Positions 57,080 through 64,000 of a DNA stretch of 64,000 nt are shown piece after piece. The stretch's first letter is position 1. Each line of letters starts with the position of its first letter. Position numbers and translations under genes: made by a program. Below the pieces are notes generated by a model. That model was not told where the DNA came from. It was given only the letters and a program-made list of their open reading frames with translations, and ran no database searches. The DNA comes from Sphaerisporangium rufum (lineage in GTDB: Bacteria; Actinomycetota; Actinomycetes; Streptosporangiales; Streptosporangiaceae), in contig NZ_BOOU01000036.1 of the NCBI RefSeq assembly GCF_016863395.1, positions 1-64,000 on the forward strand, given 5' to 3'.

Positions 57080-57535
57080 TCAGCCCCAGGCGCCGGCTAT
57101 CTGGCGGGTGGTGGCGTTCAGCCGGTTGAACAGGTTGGTGACACCCACCATAAGAATGATCGCGGCGAGCTGCTTCTCGTCGAAGTGGGTGGCGGCCGCA
57201 TCCCAGACCTCGTCGCTCACCGGATCGGGGCGATCGGCGAGCCGGGTCGCCGCCTCGGCCAGCGCCAGGGCCGCCCGCTCCTCCGCGGTGAAGTACGGCG
57301 CCTCCCGCCAGGCGGCGACGGTGGCCAGCCGCTCGTCGCTCACGCCGGCCTTGCGGGCCGTCTTGACGCCGCCGTCGACGCAGGAGGCGCACCCGTTGAT
57401 CTGGCTCACCCGAAGATGCACCAGCTCCAGGGTCTGCTCGGCCACGCCGCCGGACCGCGCCGCCTTGGCGATCTCCTGGATGGGCCGCATCGCGTCGGGC
57501 AGCACGACGGCGGGGTTGCGCATGCGGGACTGCAT
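57080..57535 (-). CDS. Carboxymuconolactone decarboxylase / AhpD-like protein
   Basis: A 151-residue helical protein of the CMD/AhpD family. The redox motif is NGCASCVDGG with Cys two residues apart, preceded by LVHLRVSQI. The C-terminal IILMVGVTNLFNRLNATTRQ completes the pattern. The CxxC form implies alkylhydroperoxidase or thiol reductase activity rather than decarboxylation. The usual Glu before the motif is replaced by the LRVSQ context, so catalytic strength is uncertain. It is divergent from a STAND regulator about 190 bp away. Confidence 0.87.
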   Translation of the reverse strand: MQSRMRNPAVVLPDAMRPIQEIAKAARSGGVAEQTLELVHLRVSQINGCASCVDGGVKTARKAGVSDERLATVAAWREAPYFTAEERAALALAEAATRLADRPDPVSDEVWDAAATHFDEKQLAAIILMVGVTNLFNRLNATTRQIAGAWG

Positions 57536-57724
57536 GTCGATCTCTCCTCTTCCGGGGCCGGCGCCCCGATCGTCGGCCGGGGCGTGACTCCATCACAGCC
57601 CGGCCGGCGTGCCACGGCCATGTCGCCGGGACACCGTGGGACGGGCGGCACGGCCTTGACCAGCGGTGAAACAGGTTGGGAAACTGCTGGCGGCACGGGA
57701 CGGGCAAGTCGGGGAGCGGTGCCA

Positions 57725-60172
57725 GTGCGCGAACGAACGGCACCAATCGATCCGCGGGACGAACTGGCCGCCCGGCTGCGCCTGATCCAGGAGCTGTCCG
57801 GGCTGGGCGTCCGCGCCCTGGCCCGGGACGCCGGCCTGAGCTCCTCGTCGCTGTCGCGCTACCTCAACGGGCGGACCGTCCCGCCGTGGCCCGCGGTGGT
57901 CGCGCTCTGCCGGCTGGTGAAGCGCGATCCGCGGCCGTTGCGCCCGCTGTGGGAACGCACCGCGGCCGCCCTGCCGGCGCCCCCGGAGACCAGCCGCCGG
58001 TTCCGGCCGCCGGTCCGCGACGAGCTGCCGCGGGACGTGCCCGATTTCATCGGACGCGAGGAGCGGCTGGCCGCCGTGCTTGCCGCGATCGAGAGCCACC
58101 GCGCGGTCTCCGTCGACGGCATGGCGGGGGTCGGCAAGACGTGCCTGGCGGTGCACGCCGCGCACCGGCTCGCCGCCGACTTCCCCGACGGCCGGCTGTA
58201 CGTGGACCTGCACGGCTTCACCGAGGGCCGGCCGCCGCTCGACCCCGACTCCGCGCTGCGGACGCTGCTCGCCGCGCTCGACGTGCCGTCCGACAAGGTG
58301 CCACAGGACGGGCTGGAACGGCTGGCCGCCTGCTGGCGTTCGGAGCTGGCCCGCCGGCGGGTGCTGGTGGTCCTGGACAACGCCGCCGACGCCGGCCAGG
58401 TCCGCCCGCTGCTGCCCGGCGCCGGGCCGTCCGCGACGCTGATCACCAGCCGGAACCGGCTGGTCGGCCTGGAGGAGGTGCCCCCGGTCTCGCTCGACGT
58501 GCTGAGCCCGGCGGAGAGCGCTGAGCTGCTGGCCCGGGCCGGCGGCGACCCCGGCGGACCGGACGGCAGGCTGGCCCGCGATCCGGCGGCCACCGCCGAG
58601 GTGCTGCGGTTGTGCGGCCATCTTCCGCTGGCCCTGCGGCTGGCCGGGGCCCGGCTCCGGCACCGGCCCGGCTGGACGATGGGCGTGCTGGCCGAGCGGA
58701 TGGCGGGCGGCGCCGGCGACACCGGCGTCGACCCGGCGTTCGCCATGTCCGTCCGACAGCTGAGCCGGGCGCAGGGGCGGCTGTTCCGGCTGCTGGGGCT
58801 GCTGCCCGGCGCGTCGTTCGACGAGTACGTGGTGGCGGCGGTGGCGGGAGTGCCGGTGCTCGACGCCCGGGCGGCGCTGGAGGAGCTGGTCGACGCGCAT
58901 CTGGTCCAGCAGCCGGTGCCCGATCGCCACCGGCTGCACGATCTGGTGCACCGGTATGCCCGCCGGGCCGTGGCGGAGCAGGAGCCGGCCGCCGAGCGGG
59001 AGCGCGCGCTGGGCCGGGTGCTCGACTACTACGTGCACGCGGCGGCGGCCGCCGACGCCGCGATGCCGTTCCCGGCGCCCGCTCGGCCGCCCGCCGCGGG
59101 GCGGGCACCGGACGCGCTGCCCAGGTTCGCCGGTAAGCACGCGGCCTTCGCGTGGTTCGTCGCCGAGTACGGGAACCTGATGGCGGCCATCGAGACGGCG
59201 GCCGCCGCCGGAGCCGACACGCACGTGCACGAGCTGCCGCGCTACCTGCGGGCCTACTTCGCCAGACGCTGCGGTACGACGCATCTCAACGCCCTCTTCG
59301 AGCGCTCGCTGGCGGCCGCCGAGCGGCTCGGCGACCCGGCGCGGCTGGCGGAGTCGTACAGCGACCTGGGCTTCGCGCGCTACAACGCCGGCCGGCCGGC
59401 CGAGGCCGCCGCCGCCTACGACGCGGCCGGCGCGCTGCTGCCGGGCGATCCCCGGGCCGAGGCCGAGCTGGCGATGCGCCGTGGCCAGCTGCTGTGGGAC
59501 GGCGGGCACGCCGCGGAGCCGCTCGAACTCTTCCGGCTGGCGGGGCGGTTGTACGGGAAGGCCGGCTGCCCGGCCGGGGCGGCACACGCGGCCGCGGCCC
59601 AGGCGTGGACGATGCTGCAGCTCGGCGAGGACGCCGGCGCGGCGCGGCTGGCCGGAGACGTGCTGGAGGTCCCGCACGCCGATCCCGGCTGGCCGCCCGC
59701 GCTCACCGCCCGGATCACCCTCGGCGTGGCCATCGCCGGTGCGCGGCCCGACGAGGCGCTGGCCCACCTGCACCGGGCGCTGGCGCTGGCCCGCGACGAC
59801 GGCCACCTGCACAACCAGGCGTGGTGCCTCAATTGCCTGGGCGTCGCGCTGCGGCGGATGGGCCGGTATCAGGAGGCGCTCGCCAAGCACCGGGAGGCGT
59901 TCGCGCTGCTCGACGAGCTGTTCGCCGAGGAATGGAAGGTCCATTTCCTCAACGGCTATGGCGAGACCTGCCGGCTGGCCGGCCTGCCCGGCGAGGCCCT
60001 GCGGCTGCACCGGCAGGTGCTGGAGCTGGCGCCGGCGCTGGGCAACCGGCACCAGCAGGTGCGCGCGCACGAGGGCATCGCGGTCGTGCTGGACGAGACG
60101 GACCCGGCCGCGGCCGCCGAGCACCGGGCCGCGGGGCTGGCCCTGCTGCAAGAGCTGCCGCTCGCCGGTTGA
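57725..60172 (+). CDS. STAND-type regulator: XRE HTH, NB-ARC ATPase, TPR repeats
   Basis: An 815-residue signal-transduction ATPase. The N-terminal XRE HTH (about residues 14-68) has VRALARDAGLSSSSLSRYLN. The FIGRE linker is at 108-112. The NB-ARC domain has P-loop GMAGVGKT (132-139), VLVVLDNAADAGQVRPLLPG (Walker B), ITSRNRL and CGHLPLALRLAGARL, and HDLVHRYA as MHD-like end. From about residue 500 there are tandem TPR units. This is the AfsR/SARP-related layout without the activation domain. The GTG at 57725 follows GGGGAG. The frame upstream is antisense and is rejected. Confidence 0.88.
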   Translation: MRERTAPIDPRDELAARLRLIQELSGLGVRALARDAGLSSSSLSRYLNGRTVPPWPAVVALCRLVKRDPRPLRPLWERTAAALPAPPETSRRFRPPVRDELPRDVPDFIGREERLAAVLAAIESHRAVSVDGMAGVGKTCLAVHAAHRLAADFPDGRLYVDLHGFTEGRPPLDPDSALRTLLAALDVPSDKVPQDGLERLAACWRSELARRRVLVVLDNAADAGQVRPLLPGAGPSATLITSRNRLVGLEEVPPVSLDVLSPAESAELLARAGGDPGGPDGRLARDPAATAEVLRLCGHLPLALRLAGARLRHRPGWTMGVLAERMAGGAGDTGVDPAFAMSVRQLSRAQGRLFRLLGLLPGASFDEYVVAAVAGVPVLDARAALEELVDAHLVQQPVPDRHRLHDLVHRYARRAVAEQEPAAERERALGRVLDYYVHAAAAADAAMPFPAPARPPAAGRAPDALPRFAGKHAAFAWFVAEYGNLMAAIETAAAAGADTHVHELPRYLRAYFARRCGTTHLNALFERSLAAAERLGDPARLAESYSDLGFARYNAGRPAEAAAAYDAAGALLPGDPRAEAELAMRRGQLLWDGGHAAEPLELFRLAGRLYGKAGCPAGAAHAAAAQAWTMLQLGEDAGAARLAGDVLEVPHADPGWPPALTARITLGVAIAGARPDEALAHLHRALALARDDGHLHNQAWCLNCLGVALRRMGRYQEALAKHREAFALLDELFAEEWKVHFLNGYGETCRLAGLPGEALRLHRQVLELAPALGNRHQQVRAHEGIAVVLDETDPAAAAEHRAAGLALLQELPLAG

Positions 60173-60955
60173 TCAGGTGATCAGGTCGAGCAGCGCGCGG
60201 TGGGCCGGCGGGTCGGCGGCCACGACGAGCCCGCCCGCGCCGGTGTGCACCGGGCGGCCACGCAGGTCGGTGACCACGCACCCGGCCGCCTGGCACAGCG
60301 CGATCCCGGCGGCGAAGTGGACGCTGTCCCGTAGGTGACCGTCGGTGACGTACCCGGCCCGGCGGCCGGCGGCCACCCAGGCCACCGCCAGGGTGGTGGA
60401 CACGACGCGCGGGCGGAACCGCTCGGCGAACCCGGGGTGGGCGAGCAGCCGGACGGCCTGGAAGTCCGGCGCGTTCGGGAACGGCGGATCGAGGTTGACG
60501 TCCACCAGCCACGAGTCCGGCGACGGCGTGAGCGGCTCGTCGGCGCCGTCGTGCCGGACGCGGGCCCGGTCGCCGTCGGTCCAGAAGATCTCACCGGCGA
60601 ACGGGTCGGCCACGGCGGCCGCGGTGACGCGGTCACCGTGGCGCAGCGCGACGTTCACCGCGACCAGCATGTTCCGGGCCGCGTAGTTGAGCGTGCCGCA
60701 GAGCGGGTCGACCAGCCACTCGCGTGCCGCGCCGTCCGGCCCGGTGCGCCCGCTCTCCTCGCCCAGCACGGCGTCGTCCGGCCGGGCGGCCCGGATGACG
60801 GTCAGGATGGCCTGTTCGGCCTCGATGTCGGCGGCGGTGGCGAAGTCGCCCGCGCTCTTCGCCACCCGGGCCAGCGGCGATCCGTACTGGGCCCGCACCA
60901 CGGCGGCGCCGGCCCGGGCCGCCGCCACCGCCAGTTCCACGTCCGTGCTGATCAT
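60173..60955 (-). CDS. Inositol monophosphatase-like protein with altered metal ligands
   Basis: A 260-residue protein of the IMPase/CysQ fold. It keeps GEES at residues 65-68 and the WLVDPL strand, but the metal motif DPLDGT is DPLCGT (Cys86), and the C-terminal WDxAAG is VHFAAG (His214). Two of the classical Asp ligands are therefore replaced. Either it uses a changed metal site or it has become a non-catalytic ligand-binding protein. The stop touches the STAND gene end (60172/60173). The ATG at 60955 is the conserved N-terminus. Confidence 0.8.
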   Translation of the reverse strand: MISTDVELAVAAARAGAAVVRAQYGSPLARVAKSAGDFATAADIEAEQAILTVIRAARPDDAVLGEESGRTGPDGAAREWLVDPLCGTLNYAARNMLVAVNVALRHGDRVTAAAVADPFAGEIFWTDGDRARVRHDGADEPLTPSPDSWLVDVNLDPPFPNAPDFQAVRLLAHPGFAERFRPRVVSTTLAVAWVAAGRRAGYVTDGHLRDSVHFAAGIALCQAAGCVVTDLRGRPVHTGAGGLVVAADPPAHRALLDLIT

Positions 60956-61106
60956 CCGCGCAGGATAGCCGAGGGCGCGCGGCGCCCGGCGAGCGGCCCG
61001 ACCGGCATGCCGACCGGCGGCTCGCGTGCCGGTCGAGATCTCCATGGCCGCCCGGTGGCCCGCCACCTCGGCTCGAACGGGCGTCCGGCCGCGGATCGGG
61101 GACCGG

Positions 61107-61850
61107 CTACCGGTTACCGGTGCGCCGGTAGACGGACACGTGGGACCGGGAGTCGGCGGTGAACTCGGCGCCGGCCCAGTCGGCGTGCCGGCTCTCCAGC
61201 TCGAACCCGGCCAGCCGGCCCATCAGGTCGAGCTCGGCGGGCCAGATGTAGCGGTGCGGGCTACGGCCCAGCCGCGCCTCCCTGCCGTCGTCGAACCGGA
61301 AATGGTGCGACACGACGTGCTGGCGCAGCGTGTCGTAGGTGTCCAGGCCGATGTAGCCGGGCTCGCAGAGCCAGACCGTGGCCTGCTGTCCCGGCGGCAG
61401 CTTGCGCAGCTCGGGCACCCACAGCTCGATCACGAACCGGCCGCCGGGGGCGAGATGGCGGGCGGCGTTGCGGAAGCATTCGACCTGCTCGTCCTGGGTG
61501 AGCAGGTTCGAGATGGTGTTGAACACCAGGTAGACGAGGGTGAACTCGCCCGGCGCGACGGCGGTCGCCATGTCGCCGGCGATGACCGGGATGGTGGCCT
61601 CGTCCGCCTTGGTGCGCAACTGGTCGATCATCGGCCGGGACAGCTCGATGCCGGTCACCGGCACCCCGCGCTCGGCGAGCGGGACGGCCACCCGGCCGGT
61701 GCCGATGGCGAACTCCAGGGCCCGCCCGCCGCCGGCCAGCTCGGCGAGGCGGTCCACCGTGGGGTCCAGCACCTCGGGGGCGAACATGCCGACGCCGGGG
61801 GTGTCATATCGCTGGGCGGTCTCGACGTCCCAGATGTCGTCCTGTTTCAC
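61107..61850 (-). CDS. Class I SAM-dependent methyltransferase
   Basis: A 247-residue methyltransferase. Motif I is ALEFAIGTGRVAVPLAERG at about residues 44-62, and the acidic end of strand 2 is GIELSRPMI. VIAGDMATAVAPGEFTLVYL (motifs II/III) and LAPGGRFVIELWVPEL follow, all intact. The GTG start (GTGAAACAGGAC) is supported by GGGTAGAG upstream. The acceptor is unknown; the family includes small-molecule methyltransferases. There is no clear operon partner, though the SepF-like gene lies 139 bp upstream in the same direction. Confidence 0.87.
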   Translation of the reverse strand: MKQDDIWDVETAQRYDTPGVGMFAPEVLDPTVDRLAELAGGGRALEFAIGTGRVAVPLAERGVPVTGIELSRPMIDQLRTKADEATIPVIAGDMATAVAPGEFTLVYLVFNTISNLLTQDEQVECFRNAARHLAPGGRFVIELWVPELRKLPPGQQATVWLCEPGYIGLDTYDTLRQHVVSHHFRFDDGREARLGRSPHRYIWPAELDLMGRLAGFELESRHADWAGAEFTADSRSHVSVYRRTGNR

Positions 61851-61989
61851 GATCTCTACCCTCGCCAGCGAACCGTGCCGATGTCCAAGGGTTTTCCGCC
61901 GGCCCCCTCAGCACCCCTCGTACCGCCGTGCGGCCTGTCCCGCATCACCGGCCATGATCGATTTCTGGCCGCGATACGGACAGCGGGCA

Positions 61990-62235
61990 TCAGTCCTGAT
62001 CATCGGCCGGGAGACGGACGAGCCGGTCGCGCGGTGTCAGCAGGAAGACCTTGGGCGAGAGCCGGTCCATGTCGCCGCCCCGGCCGAAGACCAGGCCGGC
62101 GGCGAAGTCGACGAACTGCTTGGCCACGTCGTCCCCGACCCCGGTCAGGTCCATGACCACCGGGATTCCGGTCCGGAAGTAATGGCCGACGTAGATCGCC
62201 TCGTTGTAGTCGGTCGGGCACAGGGTTTTGATCAC
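61990..62235 (-). CDS. Minimal SepF-like protein
   Basis: An 81-residue protein that is almost only the SepF core fold. YNEAIYVGHYFRTGIPVVMD, then QFVDFAAGLVFGRGGDMDRL and KVFLLTPRD match the ring-forming FtsZ-binding domain of SepF. The N-terminal amphipathic membrane helix and linker of true SepF (normally about 150-200 residues in actinomycetes) are missing. Actinomycetes often have such SepF-like paralogues outside the division cluster. A role in division or polymer capping is inferred only. Confidence 0.75.
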   Translation of the reverse strand: MIKTLCPTDYNEAIYVGHYFRTGIPVVMDLTGVGDDVAKQFVDFAAGLVFGRGGDMDRLSPKVFLLTPRDRLVRLPADDQD

Positions 62236-62299
62236 CGGTCCAGTCTCCCCCGCGCGCCGGAGCCGTCAAGGCCCCGGCCGGTGACGGCCATGCGATAGG

Positions 62300-62343
62300 G
62301 CCTCGCGTGTCCCGTGGCGTGACGACCACGGGACACGCGAGGC
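62300..62343 (-). terminator. Strong hairpin after the subtilisin-like protease gene
   Basis: Perfect 18-bp inverted repeat (62300-62317 and 62326-62343) with an 8-base loop, 19 bases after the stop at 62363 on the minus strand. It has no T-tract but is the longest perfect stem in the window. Confidence 0.8.
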
Positions 62344-62362
62344 ACCGGTCGCGAGCGGCGGC

Positions 62363-64000
62363 CTACTTCAGCGCGTAGGCCCGGGTGATCGTCTGGGTGG
62401 TGGAACCTCCCTTGTCGTCATAGGCGGTGACCCGCAGCGACACGTAGCCGTTGGTCTGGCCCAGCGCGGGGTGCGTCAGCTGGGCGTGGAAGCGGCCGGT
62501 CGCCGGCTTGGTGACCGTGGCCGACCGCCAGGTGGTGCCGTCGTCCACCGACCACTCGACGTTGGTCCAGGTGACCACCGGCGGGGTGGCCACCGTGGCG
62601 TGCGCGGCCGCCCGCACGTCGAACTCGAAGGACTGCCCGGCGGCGGCCCGGTTGAGCACGTCGAGCGGCAGGTCGTAGGTGAGCAGCGTGGCCGGCTGCA
62701 CGGTGCAGGCCGGGCCGAAGTTGCAGGTGTACCCGGCGGGCGTCCCGGACGGGGACACCGAGTTGAACCGGCTGCCGGTCGTCACCCGGGAGGACAAGGT
62801 CCGGTCGCTGGTGTCCACCGCGTCCAGCTGGTACTGGGCGCTCCCGGCGGGCACCGTGAAGGAGCGGGGCGCCCGGCCCTGCGCGGTGAGCTGCTGCCCG
62901 CCCACGGTCAGCTTGGGTGTGGCGGTGACCGCGCTCAGATCGCTGAAGTGCCGCGGGTCGGAGTCCAGCCACTGCTCGGCCGGCACGAACCGGTCGCCGT
63001 CCCGGCACATCGCGCACGGCACGGACACCGGGTAGCCGCTCGGCACGTTGGCCGCGCCTGGAACGAGCGGCGCCTTGAACCACCGTTCGGTCCGGGTCGT
63101 CTCGGTGAACCGGTCGGTGGAGTGCAGCAGCAGGCTCTCGCTGGTGATCGAACGGGCCCAGGTCACCCGGCTGTCGATCGGGCCGAAGTACTCGGTGCGG
63201 GTGAGCGGCAGCCGCAGCGGCCCGCCGTAGGGGATGTCACCCGGCTGCTCGGTGGTGGCGGAGACGCCGTACTCCCAGCCGTAGGTGTCCGGCTTATCGG
63301 CGTGGTAGGAGACGTCCAGCTTGGTCAGCGCGCTGGTGGTCACCTGGCGCGGCGCCGAGGGGATCTGCCCGCGCTCGTCGAAGCGCAGGTGGTAGGCGAC
63401 GTCCGGCCCGCTGTAGGGCTGCAGCCGCACCGAAACCGGCCCGGCGGCCACCGCGGAGCGCAGCGCGCGCCCCTCGGCCACGGTCAGGCCGAATCGGTGG
63501 AACGCCGGCGACCCGGCGGGCACCCGCGCCCGGCCCCCGGTGACGTCGAGGTAGCCGATGAGGCCGGCGGCGCCACGGTTCCCGGCCGCCCGGGCCGCGT
63601 TGTCCATCTGAAGTGCCGCCGTAACGTAGGGCGTGGCGCCGGTGCCGGCCGGCACGGCGACCAGGACGAGCTTGCCGGTCACGTCCAGGTTCTGGAAGTC
63701 GGCGTCGGTGCCCTGCCCGGCGAAGACGACCGGGTAGCTCGTCACGGCGGTCAGCGCGCCGCGCAGCGACTCGGGGTCGTAGGCCGGGTGCAGGGTGAGC
63801 GAACCGGCGGTGGCGCTCGTCAGCACCTGCGGGTACATGTTCCACTGGTGCGACAGGCGCAGGGTGCCCGCGGAGACCGACGAGACCGGGGTGACGAAGA
63901 GGTCCTGCCCCGCCCCGGCGCCGCCGTACACCGACACCGGGCTGGTCCGGTCGGTGAACGTGCGCACGTACCAGGCGGTGCCCGGCCCTTCGGCCGCGGG
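62363..64000 (-). CDS. C-terminal part of a large secreted S8 (subtilisin-like) protease, 5' end outside the window
   Basis: At least 545 residues of a protein that runs off the right edge. The visible part holds a PA-domain-like segment (VVFAGQGTDADFQNLDVTGK, VLVAVPAGT, NRGAAGLIGYLD). Long beta-rich regions follow, with Cys pairs (VPCAMCRDGD and YTCNFGPACTV), and a terminal Ig-like domain with VTWTNVEWSVDDGTTWRSAT. This matches the C-terminal half of 1000-1200 residue secreted subtilases of actinomycetes. The catalytic Asp-His-Ser domain would lie outside the window, so the identification is indirect. Confidence 0.65.
   Translation of the reverse strand, partial: PAAEGPGTAWYVRTFTDRTSPVSVYGGAGAGQDLFVTPVSSVSAGTLRLSHQWNMYPQVLTSATAGSLTLHPAYDPESLRGALTAVTSYPVVFAGQGTDADFQNLDVTGKLVLVAVPAGTGATPYVTAALQMDNAARAAGNRGAAGLIGYLDVTGGRARVPAGSPAFHRFGLTVAEGRALRSAVAAGPVSVRLQPYSGPDVAYHLRFDERGQIPSAPRQVTTSALTKLDVSYHADKPDTYGWEYGVSATTEQPGDIPYGGPLRLPLTRTEYFGPIDSRVTWARSITSESLLLHSTDRFTETTRTERWFKAPLVPGAANVPSGYPVSVPCAMCRDGDRFVPAEQWLDSDPRHFSDLSAVTATPKLTVGGQQLTAQGRAPRSFTVPAGSAQYQLDAVDTSDRTLSSRVTTGSRFNSVSPSGTPAGYTCNFGPACTVQPATLLTYDLPLDVLNRAAAGQSFEFDVRAAAHATVATPPVVTWTNVEWSVDDGTTWRSATVTKPATGRFHAQLTHPALGQTNGYVSLRVTAYDDKGGSTTQTITRAYALK

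Noticed and set aside
56456-57724. 423-codon in-frame extension upstream of the STAND regulator
   Set aside because: It is antisense to the DUF1801 and AhpD-like genes, has shadow composition, and a good GGGGAG site sits before the GTG at 57725.

Overview
The window is chromosomal DNA of a very GC-rich actinomycete. Support comes from strong third-position GC bias, frequent GTG and TTG starts, several leaderless starts, 3'-CCA-less tRNA genes, an XRE regulator with a DUF397 protein, FolP2, HelR and SepF homologues. An ECF sigma factor coupled to a CU044_5270-like membrane protein suggests the Streptosporangiales (for example Thermomonosporaceae), but the genus cannot be fixed from the sequence alone. 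The content is mostly accessory: regulators, transporters, secreted proteins and small redox enzymes. The only translation-machinery genes are four tRNAs.

Layout. 1-3.4 kb: a TetR gene with two tandem dyads at its start, then an MMPL exporter divergent from a MarR repressor. 3.5-6.8 kb: two related small secreted proteins convergent with a WXG-like/DNase I-like nuclease that looks like a polymorphic toxin. 7-13 kb: sigma factor/membrane protein pair, a Thr-rich secreted protein, small membrane and secreted proteins, and an FG-GAP lipoprotein. 13-15.6 kb: helR with a rifamycin-associated element upstream. 15.6-18.8 kb: two TetR genes, each divergent from an enzyme gene (SRPBCC, SDR). 19.4-24.4 kb: tRNA-Glu/Asp/Phe operon, phosphoesterase, metallopeptidase, MFS and PspC genes, then tRNA-Lys. 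24.4-26.3 kb: a decayed island next to tRNA-Lys (integrase, transposase and transporter remnants plus one AT-richer gene). 26.3-30.3 kb: class IV aminotransferase, RTX protein and hypothetical proteins.

29.5-35.8 kb: a TetR divergent from a DrrAB-type exporter, a second ABC exporter, and a divergent two-component system. 35.9-39.7 kb: a tightly coupled module of a 17-codon ORF, an unrecognised 428-aa protein, a MoxR AAA+ ATPase and a vWA metallopeptidase. 39.8-47.98 kb: TetR with a quinone oxidoreductase that carries a frameshift, a secreted propeller-like protein, an ArsB/ACR3-like transporter with a small Cys-Cys protein, a P-loop kinase and a TlpA/CcdA thiol-redox pair. 47.98-50.8 kb: YCII, PNPOx-like and VOC genes divergent from a CGNR regulator. 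50.9-53.5 kb: an XRE regulator followed by four small genes. 53.6-57.5 kb: a hydrolase remnant, folP2, Lrp with a PQ-loop transporter, DUF1801 and AhpD-like genes. 57.7-64 kb: a STAND ATPase regulator, an IMPase-like protein with altered metal ligands, a methyltransferase, a minimal SepF, and the C-terminal part of a secreted subtilisin-like protease that runs off the window.

The recurring theme is a regulator divergent from a transporter or enzyme, with a readable operator between them (MarR/MMPL, TetR/SRPBCC, TetR/SDR, TetR/DrrAB, TetR/oxidoreductase, CGNR/VOC, Lrp/PQ-loop). In several cases the operator covers the -10 of a leaderless or nearly leaderless regulator gene, which fits autorepression. 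The most unusual elements are the nuclease toxin without an obvious immunity gene, the MoxR module with its coupled micro-ORF, the RAE-helR locus, and the tandem dyads at 52-138, 30359-30394 and 50144-50218.
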